The notes under the pieces: model-generated
What the model was told of the DNA's origin: nothing
The model's input: only the letters and a program-made list of their open reading frames with translations
Database searches by the model: none
Source of the DNA: Candidatus Cloacimonadota bacterium
Lineage (GTDB): Bacteria > Cloacimonadota > Cloacimonadia > Cloacimonadales > TCS61
Assembly: GCA_030638385.1 (NCBI GenBank)
Contig: DAOWES010000055.1
Location: forward strand, 1 to 8,930
DNA length: 8,930 bases
Direction of reading: 5' to 3'
Shown: positions 1-6,525 of the stretch, in pieces
Layout of the letters: every line of letters begins with the position of its first letter
How positions within the stretch are numbered: position 1 is the first letter of the stretch
Made by a program: the position numbers and the translations under genes

Positions 1-1078
1 CACCCATATCACCGGCAACTAATTCATGAACATCTTTTCTATTTTTACCCATAATTTGATCAATTGTGCCAATTCTATCCTTACTATTTTGCTCGGACAC
101 AGCTATATCCATACCATGAACAAGCTTTCCGGAGAACACTCTTACATAGGCAATATCTCCGGAACTTGGATCTGAAACAGTTTTGAAAACATAGGCTAAA
201 AGCTCTCCATCTTCAGAAGCAATAAATTCAACATTCTCGTCACCGTCGATTATTTCAAGCGTAGATTTATCGGCAGGTGATGGAAGATATTCCACAATAG
301 CATCTAAAAGTTCGTTAACTGCAATATTATTAGATGCAGAGCTGGCAAATACAGGAATAACTACTCCATCTGCAATAGCTTTATTAAGTCCGGAAACTAA
401 TTCTGCATCCGAGAGTTCACCTTTTTCAAAGAATTTTTCTAATAATTCATCACGAGTTTCGGCCACTACTTCCATCAAAGAGATTCTAGCTTGTTCTACA
501 ATTTCAGCCATATCAGCAGGAATATCAGAAACTTGTCCATCGATGAAAGCTTTACCTTTCACTATATCAACTACACCCTTAAATTCTTTTTCAGTTCCAA
601 TGGGAATCATTACCGGAGCAGGATTTATATTTGAATTTTCTCTAATTAATTCTATAATTTTATTAAAGTCAGCACCTTCGTGATCCATTTTATTCACAAC
701 AATAGCTTTAGCATTATTTCTTTCAGCATGAAGTTCTAAAGCTTGCTCGAGGCCTACTTCAAAACCGGATGTTGCATCAATAACAAAAAGTAAATTCTCA
801 GCTACGATTGAAGCGGCTATCTGCTCACCACAAAAATCGGCATAACCAGGTGTGTCTAAGATATTAATCTTGTTTTTCTTCCAAGTAAGACTTGCTAGGG
901 CAAGTGACATTGACATGCCTTTTTCAATTTCTTCAGCATTGAAATCCATGACAGTGCTACCATCTTCAACTTTACCAATTCTTGTTGTTGCTTTTGCATT
1001 GTAGAGCATTTGCTCTGCTAAACTAGTTTTCCCGGCGCCACTGGCACCGATCAAAGCAATGTTGCGAATATTTTCCAT
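1..1078 (-). CDS. Elongation factor G-like GTPase (EF-G-2/FusA2 type), N-terminal 359 residues; C-terminus beyond the window
   Basis: This is a ribosome-associated translational GTPase of the EF-G family. The reading frame stays open from ATG at 1078 to the window edge, giving about half of a usual ~690-residue EF-G. Visible motifs are the P-loop GASGAGKT (residues 11-18), DTPGYADF (75-82), NKMD (129-132) and the G5-like SSA (246-248). The stretch ending in EYLPSP (to ~268) closes the G domain, and domain II follows (AYVFKTVSDPSSGD, ~295-308). Canonical EF-G has a GHIDAGKT-like P-loop and DTPGHVDF. The G-for-D P-loop and the Y-A for H-V change are what the EF-G-like paralogue group (for example the second EF-G of Thermus, or FusA2 of actinobacteria) shows, so this is probably not the main housekeeping EF-G. 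The start is supported by TGGAGG at 1083-1088. It lies downstream of the porU-like gene on the same strand, 81 bases away. Family call is firm; paralogue assignment is inferred. Confidence 0.9.
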   Translation of the reverse strand, partial: MENIRNIALIGASGAGKTSLAEQMLYNAKATTRIGKVEDGSTVMDFNAEEIEKGMSMSLALASLTWKKNKINILDTPGYADFCGEQIAASIVAENLLFVIDATSGFEVGLEQALELHAERNNAKAIVVNKMDHEGADFNKIIELIRENSNINPAPVMIPIGTEKEFKGVVDIVKGKAFIDGQVSDIPADMAEIVEQARISLMEVVAETRDELLEKFFEKGELSDAELVSGLNKAIADGVVIPVFASSASNNIAVNELLDAIVEYLPSPADKSTLEIIDGDENVEFIASEDGELLAYVFKTVSDPSSGDIAYVRVFSGKLVHGMDIAVSEQNSKDRIGTIDQIMGKNRKDVHELVAGDMG

Positions 1079-1103
1079 TTTTCCTCCAGTTTATTATTAA
1101 TAC

Positions 1104-1132
1104 ATTATATATATATAACGTCCGACAAACAA
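1104..1132 (-). promoter_or_regulatory. Possible sigma-70-like promoter for the EF-G-like gene
   Basis: Read on the minus strand, a perfect TATAAT lies at 1109-1104, with TTGTTT at 1132-1127 (three of six matches to TTGACA) at 17-base spacing. Transcription would start near 1097, leaving a leader of roughly 20 bases that carries the TGGAGG ribosome binding site at 1088-1083. The -10 overlaps a 14-base TA-rich palindrome (1105-1118), so the hexamer could be a chance match in AT-rich DNA. No intrinsic terminator is visible after the porU-like stop, so co-transcription from upstream is equally possible. Confidence 0.35.
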
Positions 1133-1159
1133 AAGGTTAGATAATTTATTGTCAACATA

Positions 1160-4100
1160 CTACTCCAAAATTATCAATTTCCCAATTCTCTCTGTTAATT
1201 GACCGCCCACTTCCTGTTTTGCTCGAATTTTATAGAAATAAGTACCATTAGCCAAATCATCTTGATCTGCATCTTTACCATTCCAAACCACTTCGTTATA
1301 ACCGGACAAGGTTGATGGTTTGGATATCTTCTTGATTTTCTTACCGGTAATCGTGTAGATGCTAATGGTGATGTCTGCATTATCTGTTATCAAAAAAGTA
1401 AATTTAGCACCCTCATCAGAATTTAGTGGATTTGGATAAACCAACATATCTTCGATAAATACTTTACTTGATGATTTTGCTACAAAAGCAGCTTCAGCAA
1501 GCTCAAAATTATTGAAGTTATCAAATACGATTAATTGCAATAGATGGTTCCCTTCAGTTTGTTCTGACATTTGCCAACTAAGTTTTCCCTTTGTGGCTGA
1601 GTTTTCATTATAGATAAATCCGTTTGTCACATCCACCGGTTCCTTACCATCTACCAGCATCAGCATACGATGCCCGGCTTCTCCCAAAACATTGAGTCCA
1701 TTCTCATCTTCTATCGTTGCCAAAAGCATTGGATTTGTGCTTACATAATCTCCACTCTGAAACAGTTCCGAATCAAGCTTTAAGGTTATCTTGGGCGGAA
1801 TTGTATCTTCAATATCAATCGGCTGAGAAGAGTAATCTACAGGAACTTCCACACAAATATAATCCTTTTTGGAAAGTTCATCAAAATAATATAACAACAT
1901 TCTTCCGTCATCACCATCACTAATATCATCCGGCACTATGAATTGGGCATCAAATGTTCCATTTGAGATTGTGGTTTGACCAGAGAAAAAAGCATTTCCA
2001 TCCTTTGTATAATCCACCGAATAATATTCCCATAACTCTTCATCAGATTGGTTTGTATGATAATCATAATTTGTATAATTCAAATTCACCTTAGAGTCAT
2101 ACACTTTCAATAACCCAACTCCGCTATTAGTAGCAGCTGCTATCGTTCCAGAAATATTGACTGTTTCCCTGGCTTGCAAGCTATCGGCAATTGCACTAAA
2201 ATTCCCGGCAACTTCCGGTATAGTTGGTATTACAACAGGAGCTCCCAGAACATTATAGCGAAGATGAGGAGCGGCTCCATCCAATTTTGCTTTTGCCATA
2301 ATAAGCGCTTTACCAATAGGTTCATTATCATTTATCAATAGTGGAAGAAGCACTTCCATCAAATCCCGATTATTTCCCGGCGCGGTTGATTCTGTTGCTG
2401 CAATGGTTGCAATTGAGCCACCATCCGGCAGATAGAGCATCTGTTCTGAAATACTATCCACATTAACGTCATCATATTTTCCTACAGAACAAGACGCTGC
2501 AATGAAGATCGGCAATTTATTGCCATTACTTAGTAAATCCAAATCCGGCACACAAAAATAATCTTCATCACCTATCTTTATTGGATTCCCATGACCAACA
2601 TATATCCAAAAAGCACAGCCATTATTAATAACCTCAACTTGTGCATCACGCACTTCCGGTTTATTCTGAAATTCATCAAATCCGTAATTGAATGCGAAAA
2701 TTTTATCTACAATCACACTCTCTTTTAACAATTCACTCAATCCTTCAACAGTTCCGGAGTGATCCATTCCCGAAGGATTTCCAGTGTTCACAGACATACC
2801 TTCATAGCCACCGCCCTTGTTTTCATCATCAGCAATAAACATTACATTATCACGCCACAAGCCGGAGTCAGGAGTTTCTACAAATTCAATTAATCGATCT
2901 ATCATCTCATCCATTTGATCATTATTCTGAGCCGGCATTCTTCCAATAGAAAGTTCAGGAATATAAGAGCCATCATTAGGAGTGAAATCGACAAAAGAAT
3001 CATCAGAGACATAAGAGACATAGCCAGAACTTATGAGAAATGTCATTATCTTATTTTTTTGCGTAGAAGTACTCCACGACCGAGTTCCGGAACCCAGTAA
3101 CGTTACATATTCTAAATTGGAATAACTATTATTACATGCTTCCAAGGTATCTCTAATTGCTACTTGACCGGTTAATTGCTCTTCAATTCCACCTGTATAG
3201 TTGTCAAAAATATCCTCTTGGCTTATTAGCAACGATTGCAAATTATAATTTCTCTCATAAAAATCGGCCAATTGTTGCGCCTGAGAATAAAAGACATCTG
3301 CCGATGGGTAGATAATTACAGAATCAAAATTGTTTCTTTGAGGAGTTGAAAATTGTTTCCGCTTAAATTTGGAAATTCTCCGAGCATTTCCAGAATCAAT
3401 ACTAGCTAATTTTGTTCTATTCAATTTTGCCGAAATATTTAACCAAAGAACATCGCCTGCACCTTTATTCTCAAAATACAATTTATCTTTCTCATCCACT
3501 ACTTGGGAGCTATTGTTTTCAAAAAACACTCCCACCTCTTCCCACTCATATTTTCCATTTACCTGAATTGCTTTTTTCATAGATAACTGTTCGGCAGAGA
3601 CAAAACTAGGTAATTGCGCTAATTGATCTTGTAAAAAATAGATTCCATCCCCGGCTACTTCAATTTTAAACCAAAAGTCGGAAGTGGTGAAATCTAATGA
3701 TTTTATTTCTAGCTTACGCTTTGAACCAAACATATTGGCAACTCGATAATTAGCAAATTTCTCTTGGTATATTTTGGTAAATTTATCCGAAATTCGTTCC
3801 CCTGAAAATTTGGGAGCAGAAACATTTATTTGGAAAATTATGGAAGTAATAACTTCAAGTGTAAGACTTTGATGATCATAAATATATGGTGAAAATATTA
3901 TTGGAAAATATTCATACTGACGATAGCGTGATAACTCTCCAACTTCCAAAGCCTTGGCACGTTTCAGATATTTCTGTTTATCTATTTTTCTCACAGAACG
4001 ATATGTATCTTTATCTATCACCATTTCTTCATTTGGTTCTAATGGTTTTGGAAGATTAATTATTTGAGAATTATAATCTAATATTTGAACGGAAACCGTT

Positions 4101-4336
4101 CCCTTCATTGGAACAATGAATTCTAAAATTTCTTTTGGTAAGCGTAGACTACCCACACTTCCGGTCAAATCTAAACCGGAATTTTCAATTTTGCAAAATT
4201 CATCTTCTTCAATTACTTGATAATCATTTACCTGATACCTATATATATTTTGTTCAAGAGTTTGCTTAATCGATTTTAATTTTGCGAATACTAAAGTGCT
4301 TGTTAAAATCATTATTATTAAAAAGATCTTTTTCAT
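1160..4336 (-). CDS. porU: PorU-like type IX secretion C25-family cysteine peptidase/sortase with FlgD-like C-terminal domain
   Basis: This is an exported gingipain-family (C25) cysteine peptidase that resembles PorU, the cell-surface transpeptidase which removes C-terminal sorting domains from type IX cargo. A signal peptide spans residues 1-18 (KK, hydrophobic core, VFA cleavage site). Beta-rich N-terminal regions follow, then the C25 domain at ~335-705. It shows ELSIGRMP (461-468), the GHG histidine at H582 and the SCS cysteine at C616, which fit the family His/Cys dyad. Next come PDGGSIATIAATES (637-650) and the NVLGAP end motif (695-700). The region at ~845-955 (TIPPKITL, SGDYVSTNP, DENGLN, VFDNFNN) matches the PorU post-catalytic region. 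Residues ~960-1058 form a YPNP...GTYFYKI domain like FlgD-Ig/type IX sorting domains; PorU of Porphyromonas also keeps its own C-terminal domain. Length is close to the ~1,100-1,200 usual for PorU. GGAGGT at 4345-4340 supports the start. No other Por genes are in view. A C25 protease that is cargo rather than the sortase is the alternative. Confidence 0.82.
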   Translation of the reverse strand: MKKIFLIIMILTSTLVFAKLKSIKQTLEQNIYRYQVNDYQVIEEDEFCKIENSGLDLTGSVGSLRLPKEILEFIVPMKGTVSVQILDYNSQIINLPKPLEPNEEMVIDKDTYRSVRKIDKQKYLKRAKALEVGELSRYRQYEYFPIIFSPYIYDHQSLTLEVITSIIFQINVSAPKFSGERISDKFTKIYQEKFANYRVANMFGSKRKLEIKSLDFTTSDFWFKIEVAGDGIYFLQDQLAQLPSFVSAEQLSMKKAIQVNGKYEWEEVGVFFENNSSQVVDEKDKLYFENKGAGDVLWLNISAKLNRTKLASIDSGNARRISKFKRKQFSTPQRNNFDSVIIYPSADVFYSQAQQLADFYERNYNLQSLLISQEDIFDNYTGGIEEQLTGQVAIRDTLEACNNSYSNLEYVTLLGSGTRSWSTSTQKNKIMTFLISSGYVSYVSDDSFVDFTPNDGSYIPELSIGRMPAQNNDQMDEMIDRLIEFVETPDSGLWRDNVMFIADDENKGGGYEGMSVNTGNPSGMDHSGTVEGLSELLKESVIVDKIFAFNYGFDEFQNKPEVRDAQVEVINNGCAFWIYVGHGNPIKIGDEDYFCVPDLDLLSNGNKLPIFIAASCSVGKYDDVNVDSISEQMLYLPDGGSIATIAATESTAPGNNRDLMEVLLPLLINDNEPIGKALIMAKAKLDGAAPHLRYNVLGAPVVIPTIPEVAGNFSAIADSLQARETVNISGTIAAATNSGVGLLKVYDSKVNLNYTNYDYHTNQSDEELWEYYSVDYTKDGNAFFSGQTTISNGTFDAQFIVPDDISDGDDGRMLLYYFDELSKKDYICVEVPVDYSSQPIDIEDTIPPKITLKLDSELFQSGDYVSTNPMLLATIEDENGLNVLGEAGHRMLMLVDGKEPVDVTNGFIYNENSATKGKLSWQMSEQTEGNHLLQLIVFDNFNNFELAEAAFVAKSSSKVFIEDMLVYPNPLNSDEGAKFTFLITDNADITISIYTITGKKIKKISKPSTLSGYNEVVWNGKDADQDDLANGTYFYKIRAKQEVGGQLTERIGKLIILE

Positions 4337-4396
4337 TTTACCTCCAAATATCCTCTAGGAAAACTTTTTATTTTAGTATTTATAATTTTTAAATTA

Positions 4397-4424
4397 ATTA
4401 TATTAAATCACCATTCATCACCAA
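4397..4424 (-). promoter_or_regulatory. Possible promoter for the porU-like gene
   Basis: On the minus strand TATAAT lies at 4402-4397, with TTGGTG at 4424-4419 (16-base spacing). This would give a leader of about 53 bases ending in the GGAGGT ribosome binding site at 4345-4340. The -10 is perfect, but the -35 matches only its TTG, and the surroundings are AT-rich, so this is a modest prediction. Confidence 0.3.
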
Positions 4425-4516
4425 TATAATAGCTGGTCAAATGTTGTATTGAGATAATTGATGTCAACACAAATGCCTTAGCATAGCAATTCTAGAAGCA
4501 TCACTTAAAAGGTTGA

Positions 4517-4554
4517 CTACGAGTCGGCTTTGCTTTAGCAAAGCCGACTCGTAG
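4517..4554. repeat. Perfect 18-bp inverted repeat with 2-base centre
   Basis: The left arm (4517-4534, starting CTACGAGTCGG) is exactly complementary to the right arm (4537-4554, ending CCGACTCGTAG), with only TT between. As RNA it would form about 17 pairs capped by a 4-base loop. It is GC-richer than its surroundings. It is not followed by a T-tract on either strand, and both neighbouring genes are transcribed away from it, so a terminator role is unlikely. It may be a dispersed palindromic element or a remnant of a small mobile element. That identity is inference. Confidence 0.85.
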
Positions 4555-4556
4555 AA

Positions 4557-4593
4557 AAACGATTTCGAAAGAAACGATTTCGAAAGAAACGAT
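4557..4593. repeat. 15-bp tandem repeat, two full copies plus a partial third
   Basis: The unit AAACGATTTCGAAAG occurs at 4557-4571 and again, identically, at 4572-4586. The first seven bases recur at 4587-4593 before the match breaks down. Each full unit contains the 8-base palindrome TTTCGAAA, so two identical palindromic sites lie 15 bases apart. The array begins two bases after the perfect inverted repeat. It could be a repeat-expansion product, part of the same element, or a pair of protein-binding sites. Nothing in the sequence decides among these. Confidence 0.85.
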
Positions 4594-4630
4594 ATCTATT
4601 CACTGAGTCTTAAAATCTTTCAGAATTCCA

Positions 4631-4670
4631 CCTCATCCCAGCCTTCTCCTAAAAGGAGAAGGAGAAAAAA
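4631..4670. repeat. Palindromic intergenic element, copy 1
   Basis: CCTTCTCCT (4642-4650) pairs perfectly with AGGAGAAGG (4654-4662) around an AAA loop, preceded by CCTCATCCCAG and followed by an A-rich run. The layout (pyrimidine-rich CCTCATCC flank, then a CCTTCTCC/GGAGAAGG hairpin) resembles dispersed palindromic repeats seen in intergenic DNA of many bacteria. Read on the minus strand, the A-run becomes a T-run before the hairpin rather than after it, so it is not a terminator. Confidence 0.65.
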
Positions 4671-4765
4671 ATATAGAAAATCTTAACCGTCAACTTGTGT
4701 ACCCTGGCGTATTAACCATGTCATCACTGCTTTGCCTCTTTTATTCTTCTTGCTATTCTCATGTT

Positions 4766-4810
4766 CCCTCGCCCGTGAAAGCGGGAGAAGGACAGCCGGA
4801 TAAGGGGGAT
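4766..4810. repeat. Palindromic intergenic element, diverged copy 2 in opposite orientation
   Basis: Read on the minus strand this segment runs CCTTATCC (4805-4798), a six-base spacer, CCTTCTCC (4791-4784), then a CCCGCTTTCACGGG-like imperfect hairpin and GAGGG. The order and the shared CCTTCTCC core match the element at 4631-4670, in inverted orientation and with a different hairpin tip. It appears to belong to the same repeat type but is more degraded, since the stem has mismatches. The relationship is inferred from short matches. Confidence 0.5.
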
Positions 4811-4876
4811 GTGTTATTCTGCGATTTTCATAATAAACTCAGGACTTTATTTCGCAATAAAACCACTCAACTCAGC

Positions 4877-4882
4877 TATAAT
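4877..4882 (+). promoter_or_regulatory. Candidate -10 element for the skp-lpx operon
   Basis: A perfect TATAAT lies about 88 bases before the skp start, but no good TTGACA-like hexamer is placed 16-18 bases upstream and no TG extension is present. Nearer the gene, TTGACT at 4913-4918 has no suitable -10 at normal spacing. The operon promoter is therefore probably in 4850-4950 but cannot be pinned down. Confidence 0.25.
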
Positions 4883-4969
4883 TCAACAACAAAATGATTT
4901 TTGATAATTTTATTGACTCAAACGAACTGATAAAAGAAAAGGTATGGAATTAAAATTATTGGAGGAAAT

Positions 4970-5491
4970 ATGAAAAAGTTATTATTATTGAGTTTACTAC
5001 TAATGGGTTTATGCACTGCGGTTTTTGCAGAATCAGACAAAATTGCTTACATCGATTCTGATAAGGTAATGCGAGAAAGTGAAGACACAATGGAAGCACA
5101 AAAAATTTTAATGGATGAAAAAATAAAATGGGAAGCGGAAATTGGAGAAATGGATAAAGAGATTGAACGTCTTTATGCAGACTATGAAAGTAAAAAAATG
5201 ATTTTAACTGAATCTGGCAAGCAAGAAGCAGAATCAAAAATCATGGAGCTTACACAGTTGCGTCAGACAAGAGTTCAAGAATATTTTGGAGAACGCGGAT
5301 TATTCGTTACCAAACAAAATGAACTTCTAACTCCAATCTTAGCAAAAATGCAAAAAGTAATCGATAAAGTTGCAGTAAAAAACAATTACTCAATGGTTCT
5401 TGATGTGGCTGCCGGTAGTGTTTTATACGCTAAACCAAGCTTAGACATCACCGATCAGATCATTACAGAATTGAAGAATTTCGAAGAATAA
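4970..5491 (+). CDS. skp: OmpH/Skp-family periplasmic chaperone
   Basis: This is a periplasmic holdase of the OmpH/Skp family, which keeps unfolded outer-membrane proteins soluble between the inner-membrane export channel and the outer-membrane assembly machinery. The 173-residue product starts with a clear signal peptide (residues 1-20, KK then a leucine-rich core, ending VFA). The family opening KIAYIDSDKVM follows at ~24-34. Residues ~40-115 are charged, heptad-like helix, consistent with the coiled-coil tentacles of Skp trimers. The C-terminal part (NNYSMVLDVAAGSVLYA, ~139-155) is the usual return strand of the body domain. Length fits the family (~160-190). GGAGG at 4961-4965 supports the start. 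It leads the operon, with lpxD 2 bases downstream, the common skp-lpxD order of Gram-negative genomes. bamA, often upstream, is absent here. Confidence 0.88.
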   Translation: MKKLLLLSLLLMGLCTAVFAESDKIAYIDSDKVMRESEDTMEAQKILMDEKIKWEAEIGEMDKEIERLYADYESKKMILTESGKQEAESKIMELTQLRQTRVQEYFGERGLFVTKQNELLTPILAKMQKVIDKVAVKNNYSMVLDVAAGSVLYAKPSLDITDQIITELKNFEE

Positions 5492-5493
5492 AC

Positions 5494-6525
5494 ATGAAAA
5501 AATTCTCGAGCAAAATCACAGCAAGATTAATAGCCGAACAGTTAGGAATTTCTTTTGAAACAGCATCTGAAGAAATTTTTGACAATGTATCAGAACTGGG
5601 CGAAGCAAACTCGAGATCTGTCTGTTTCTTTGAGAATAGCAAATACATAACAGAGTTTCAGAGATCAAAAGCAGGTTTAATCTTTGTTCCTGAAAACTTT
5701 ACAGCTAAAAAACCAAACACAATTTTGTTCAAAAGCAAACAGCCTTACGCTGCCTTTATGATGCTAGTAAAGCAGTGGTTAGCAATAGATAATAAATCGG
5801 TAGCAACAATAGCAAACTCTGCTTCGATTGCGCCAAGTGCAATTCTTGGCAATAATGTGTCGATTGGCGAAAACGTGGTAATTTCGGCCGGTGTAAAAAT
5901 CGCCGAAAACACCACGATTGAGGCCAACACAGTAATTAAGGAAAACGTGGTAATTGGTAAAGATTGTCATATCTATCCAAATGTTACCATCTATCAGGAT
6001 TGTGAAGTTGGAAACAGAAATATTTTGCACGCCGGGGTGGTAATTGGCGCAGATGGATTTGGTTATATTTTCCACGAAAACATCCACCACAAAGTTCCTC
6101 AAGTAGGTAATGTGATCTTGCAAGATAATGTAGAGATTGGTGCAAATAGTTGCATCGACCGAGGTGCAATTAGTTCCACAGTAATTGGAGCCGGCACCAA
6201 GATCGATAATCTTGTTCAAATAGGTCACAATTGCAAAATCGGGAACAACAGTATATGCTGCGCTCAAGTAGGAATTGCCGGAAGCACAAACATTGGAAAT
6301 ATCGTCTATCTCGCCGGCCAAGTTGGTGTAGCAGGCCATCTAACCATTGAAGACAATGTGATGGTTGGTGCTCAAGCGGGCATAATTAATGACATTAAAA
6401 AGGGCGAAAAGGTTTTCGGAACTCCGGCTATAGATGCCAGATTACGGAAAAAAATTATGATCTCAGAAAAAAAACTTCCTGAGATTGCCCGTACATATAA
6501 TAGAGATAAAAGGATTAACAGATGA
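5494..6525 (+). CDS. lpxD: UDP-3-O-(3-hydroxyacyl)glucosamine N-acyltransferase LpxD
   Basis: LpxD catalyses the third step of lipid A synthesis: it transfers a 3-hydroxyacyl chain from acyl-ACP to the glucosamine nitrogen of the deacetylated UDP intermediate, in the cytoplasm. The 343-residue length matches the family (E. coli 341). Residues 1-~100 form the N-terminal uridine-binding domain. From ~105 to ~305 there are left-handed beta-helix hexapeptide repeats ([IV]-G-x-x-x-x). GADGFGY (185-191) is an LpxD signature. IGHN places the likely catalytic base at H245, and AGH gives the second conserved histidine at H282. A helical tail ends the protein. The start lies 2 bases after the skp stop with only a weak purine-rich stretch (GAAGAA) ahead, suggesting translational coupling. 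The stop overlaps the next start (ATGA). Confidence 0.95.
   Translation: MKKFSSKITARLIAEQLGISFETASEEIFDNVSELGEANSRSVCFFENSKYITEFQRSKAGLIFVPENFTAKKPNTILFKSKQPYAAFMMLVKQWLAIDNKSVATIANSASIAPSAILGNNVSIGENVVISAGVKIAENTTIEANTVIKENVVIGKDCHIYPNVTIYQDCEVGNRNILHAGVVIGADGFGYIFHENIHHKVPQVGNVILQDNVEIGANSCIDRGAISSTVIGAGTKIDNLVQIGHNCKIGNNSICCAQVGIAGSTNIGNIVYLAGQVGVAGHLTIEDNVMVGAQAGIINDIKKGEKVFGTPAIDARLRKKIMISEKKLPEIARTYNRDKRINR
5869..5955 (+). repeat. 15-base direct repeat inside lpxD, spaced by four hexapeptide turns
   Basis: The 15 bases GAAAACGTGGTAATT occur identically at 5869-5883 and 5941-5955. The copies start 72 bases apart, which is exactly 24 codons or four six-residue turns of the beta-helix. 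Both copies encode ENVVI (residues 126-130 and 150-154). Identity at the DNA level, including third positions, suggests an internal duplication or gene conversion within the repeat domain, although constrained codon choice could also produce it. Confidence 0.6.

Larger units (their letters stand above)
4337..4969. other. 633-base divergent intergenic region with promoters and a repeat cluster
   Basis: This gap separates the outward-facing porU-like and skp genes. I see no credible gene in it. The only ORF of note (GTG at 4697, 66 codons) has no ribosome binding site and runs through a palindromic repeat. The ends (about 4337-4430 and 4870-4969) are AT-rich and carry the candidate promoters. 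The middle (4517-4810) holds four separate non-coding repeat structures, listed individually. The stretch 4431-4516 shows nothing I can name. Confidence 0.7.

Noticed and set aside
1150..1155. Perfect TTGACA on the minus strand just after the porU-like stop
   Set aside because: No -10-like hexamer lies 16-18 bases downstream; the nearest TATAAT is 40 bases away.
4462..4467. Perfect TTGACA on the minus strand upstream of the porU-like gene
   Set aside because: The sequence at normal spacing (around 4439-4445) does not resemble a -10 element.
4517..4554. The perfect inverted repeat read as an intrinsic terminator
   Set aside because: No T-tract follows the stem on either strand, and both flanking genes are transcribed away from it.
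4557..4593. Tandem 15-mers considered as a minimal CRISPR array
   Set aside because: The units are contiguous with no spacers, shorter than known CRISPR repeats, and no cas genes are nearby.
4697..4897. 66-codon plus-strand ORF with a GTG start in the divergent intergenic region
   Set aside because: It has no ribosome binding site, no recognisable domain, and is built partly on the palindromic element at 4766-4810. Its end overlaps the candidate -10 region of the skp operon.
4913..4918. TTGACT as a -35 for the skp operon
   Set aside because: The 16-18 base spaced sequence is A/G-rich with no TATAAT-like match; the nearest candidate (TATGGA at 4943) is 24 bases away.
5779..6339. 186-codon open frame antisense to lpxD
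   Set aside because: It is antisense to a well-supported gene. The periodic hexapeptide codons suppress stops on the opposite strand, and the translation shows no domain or plausible start signal.
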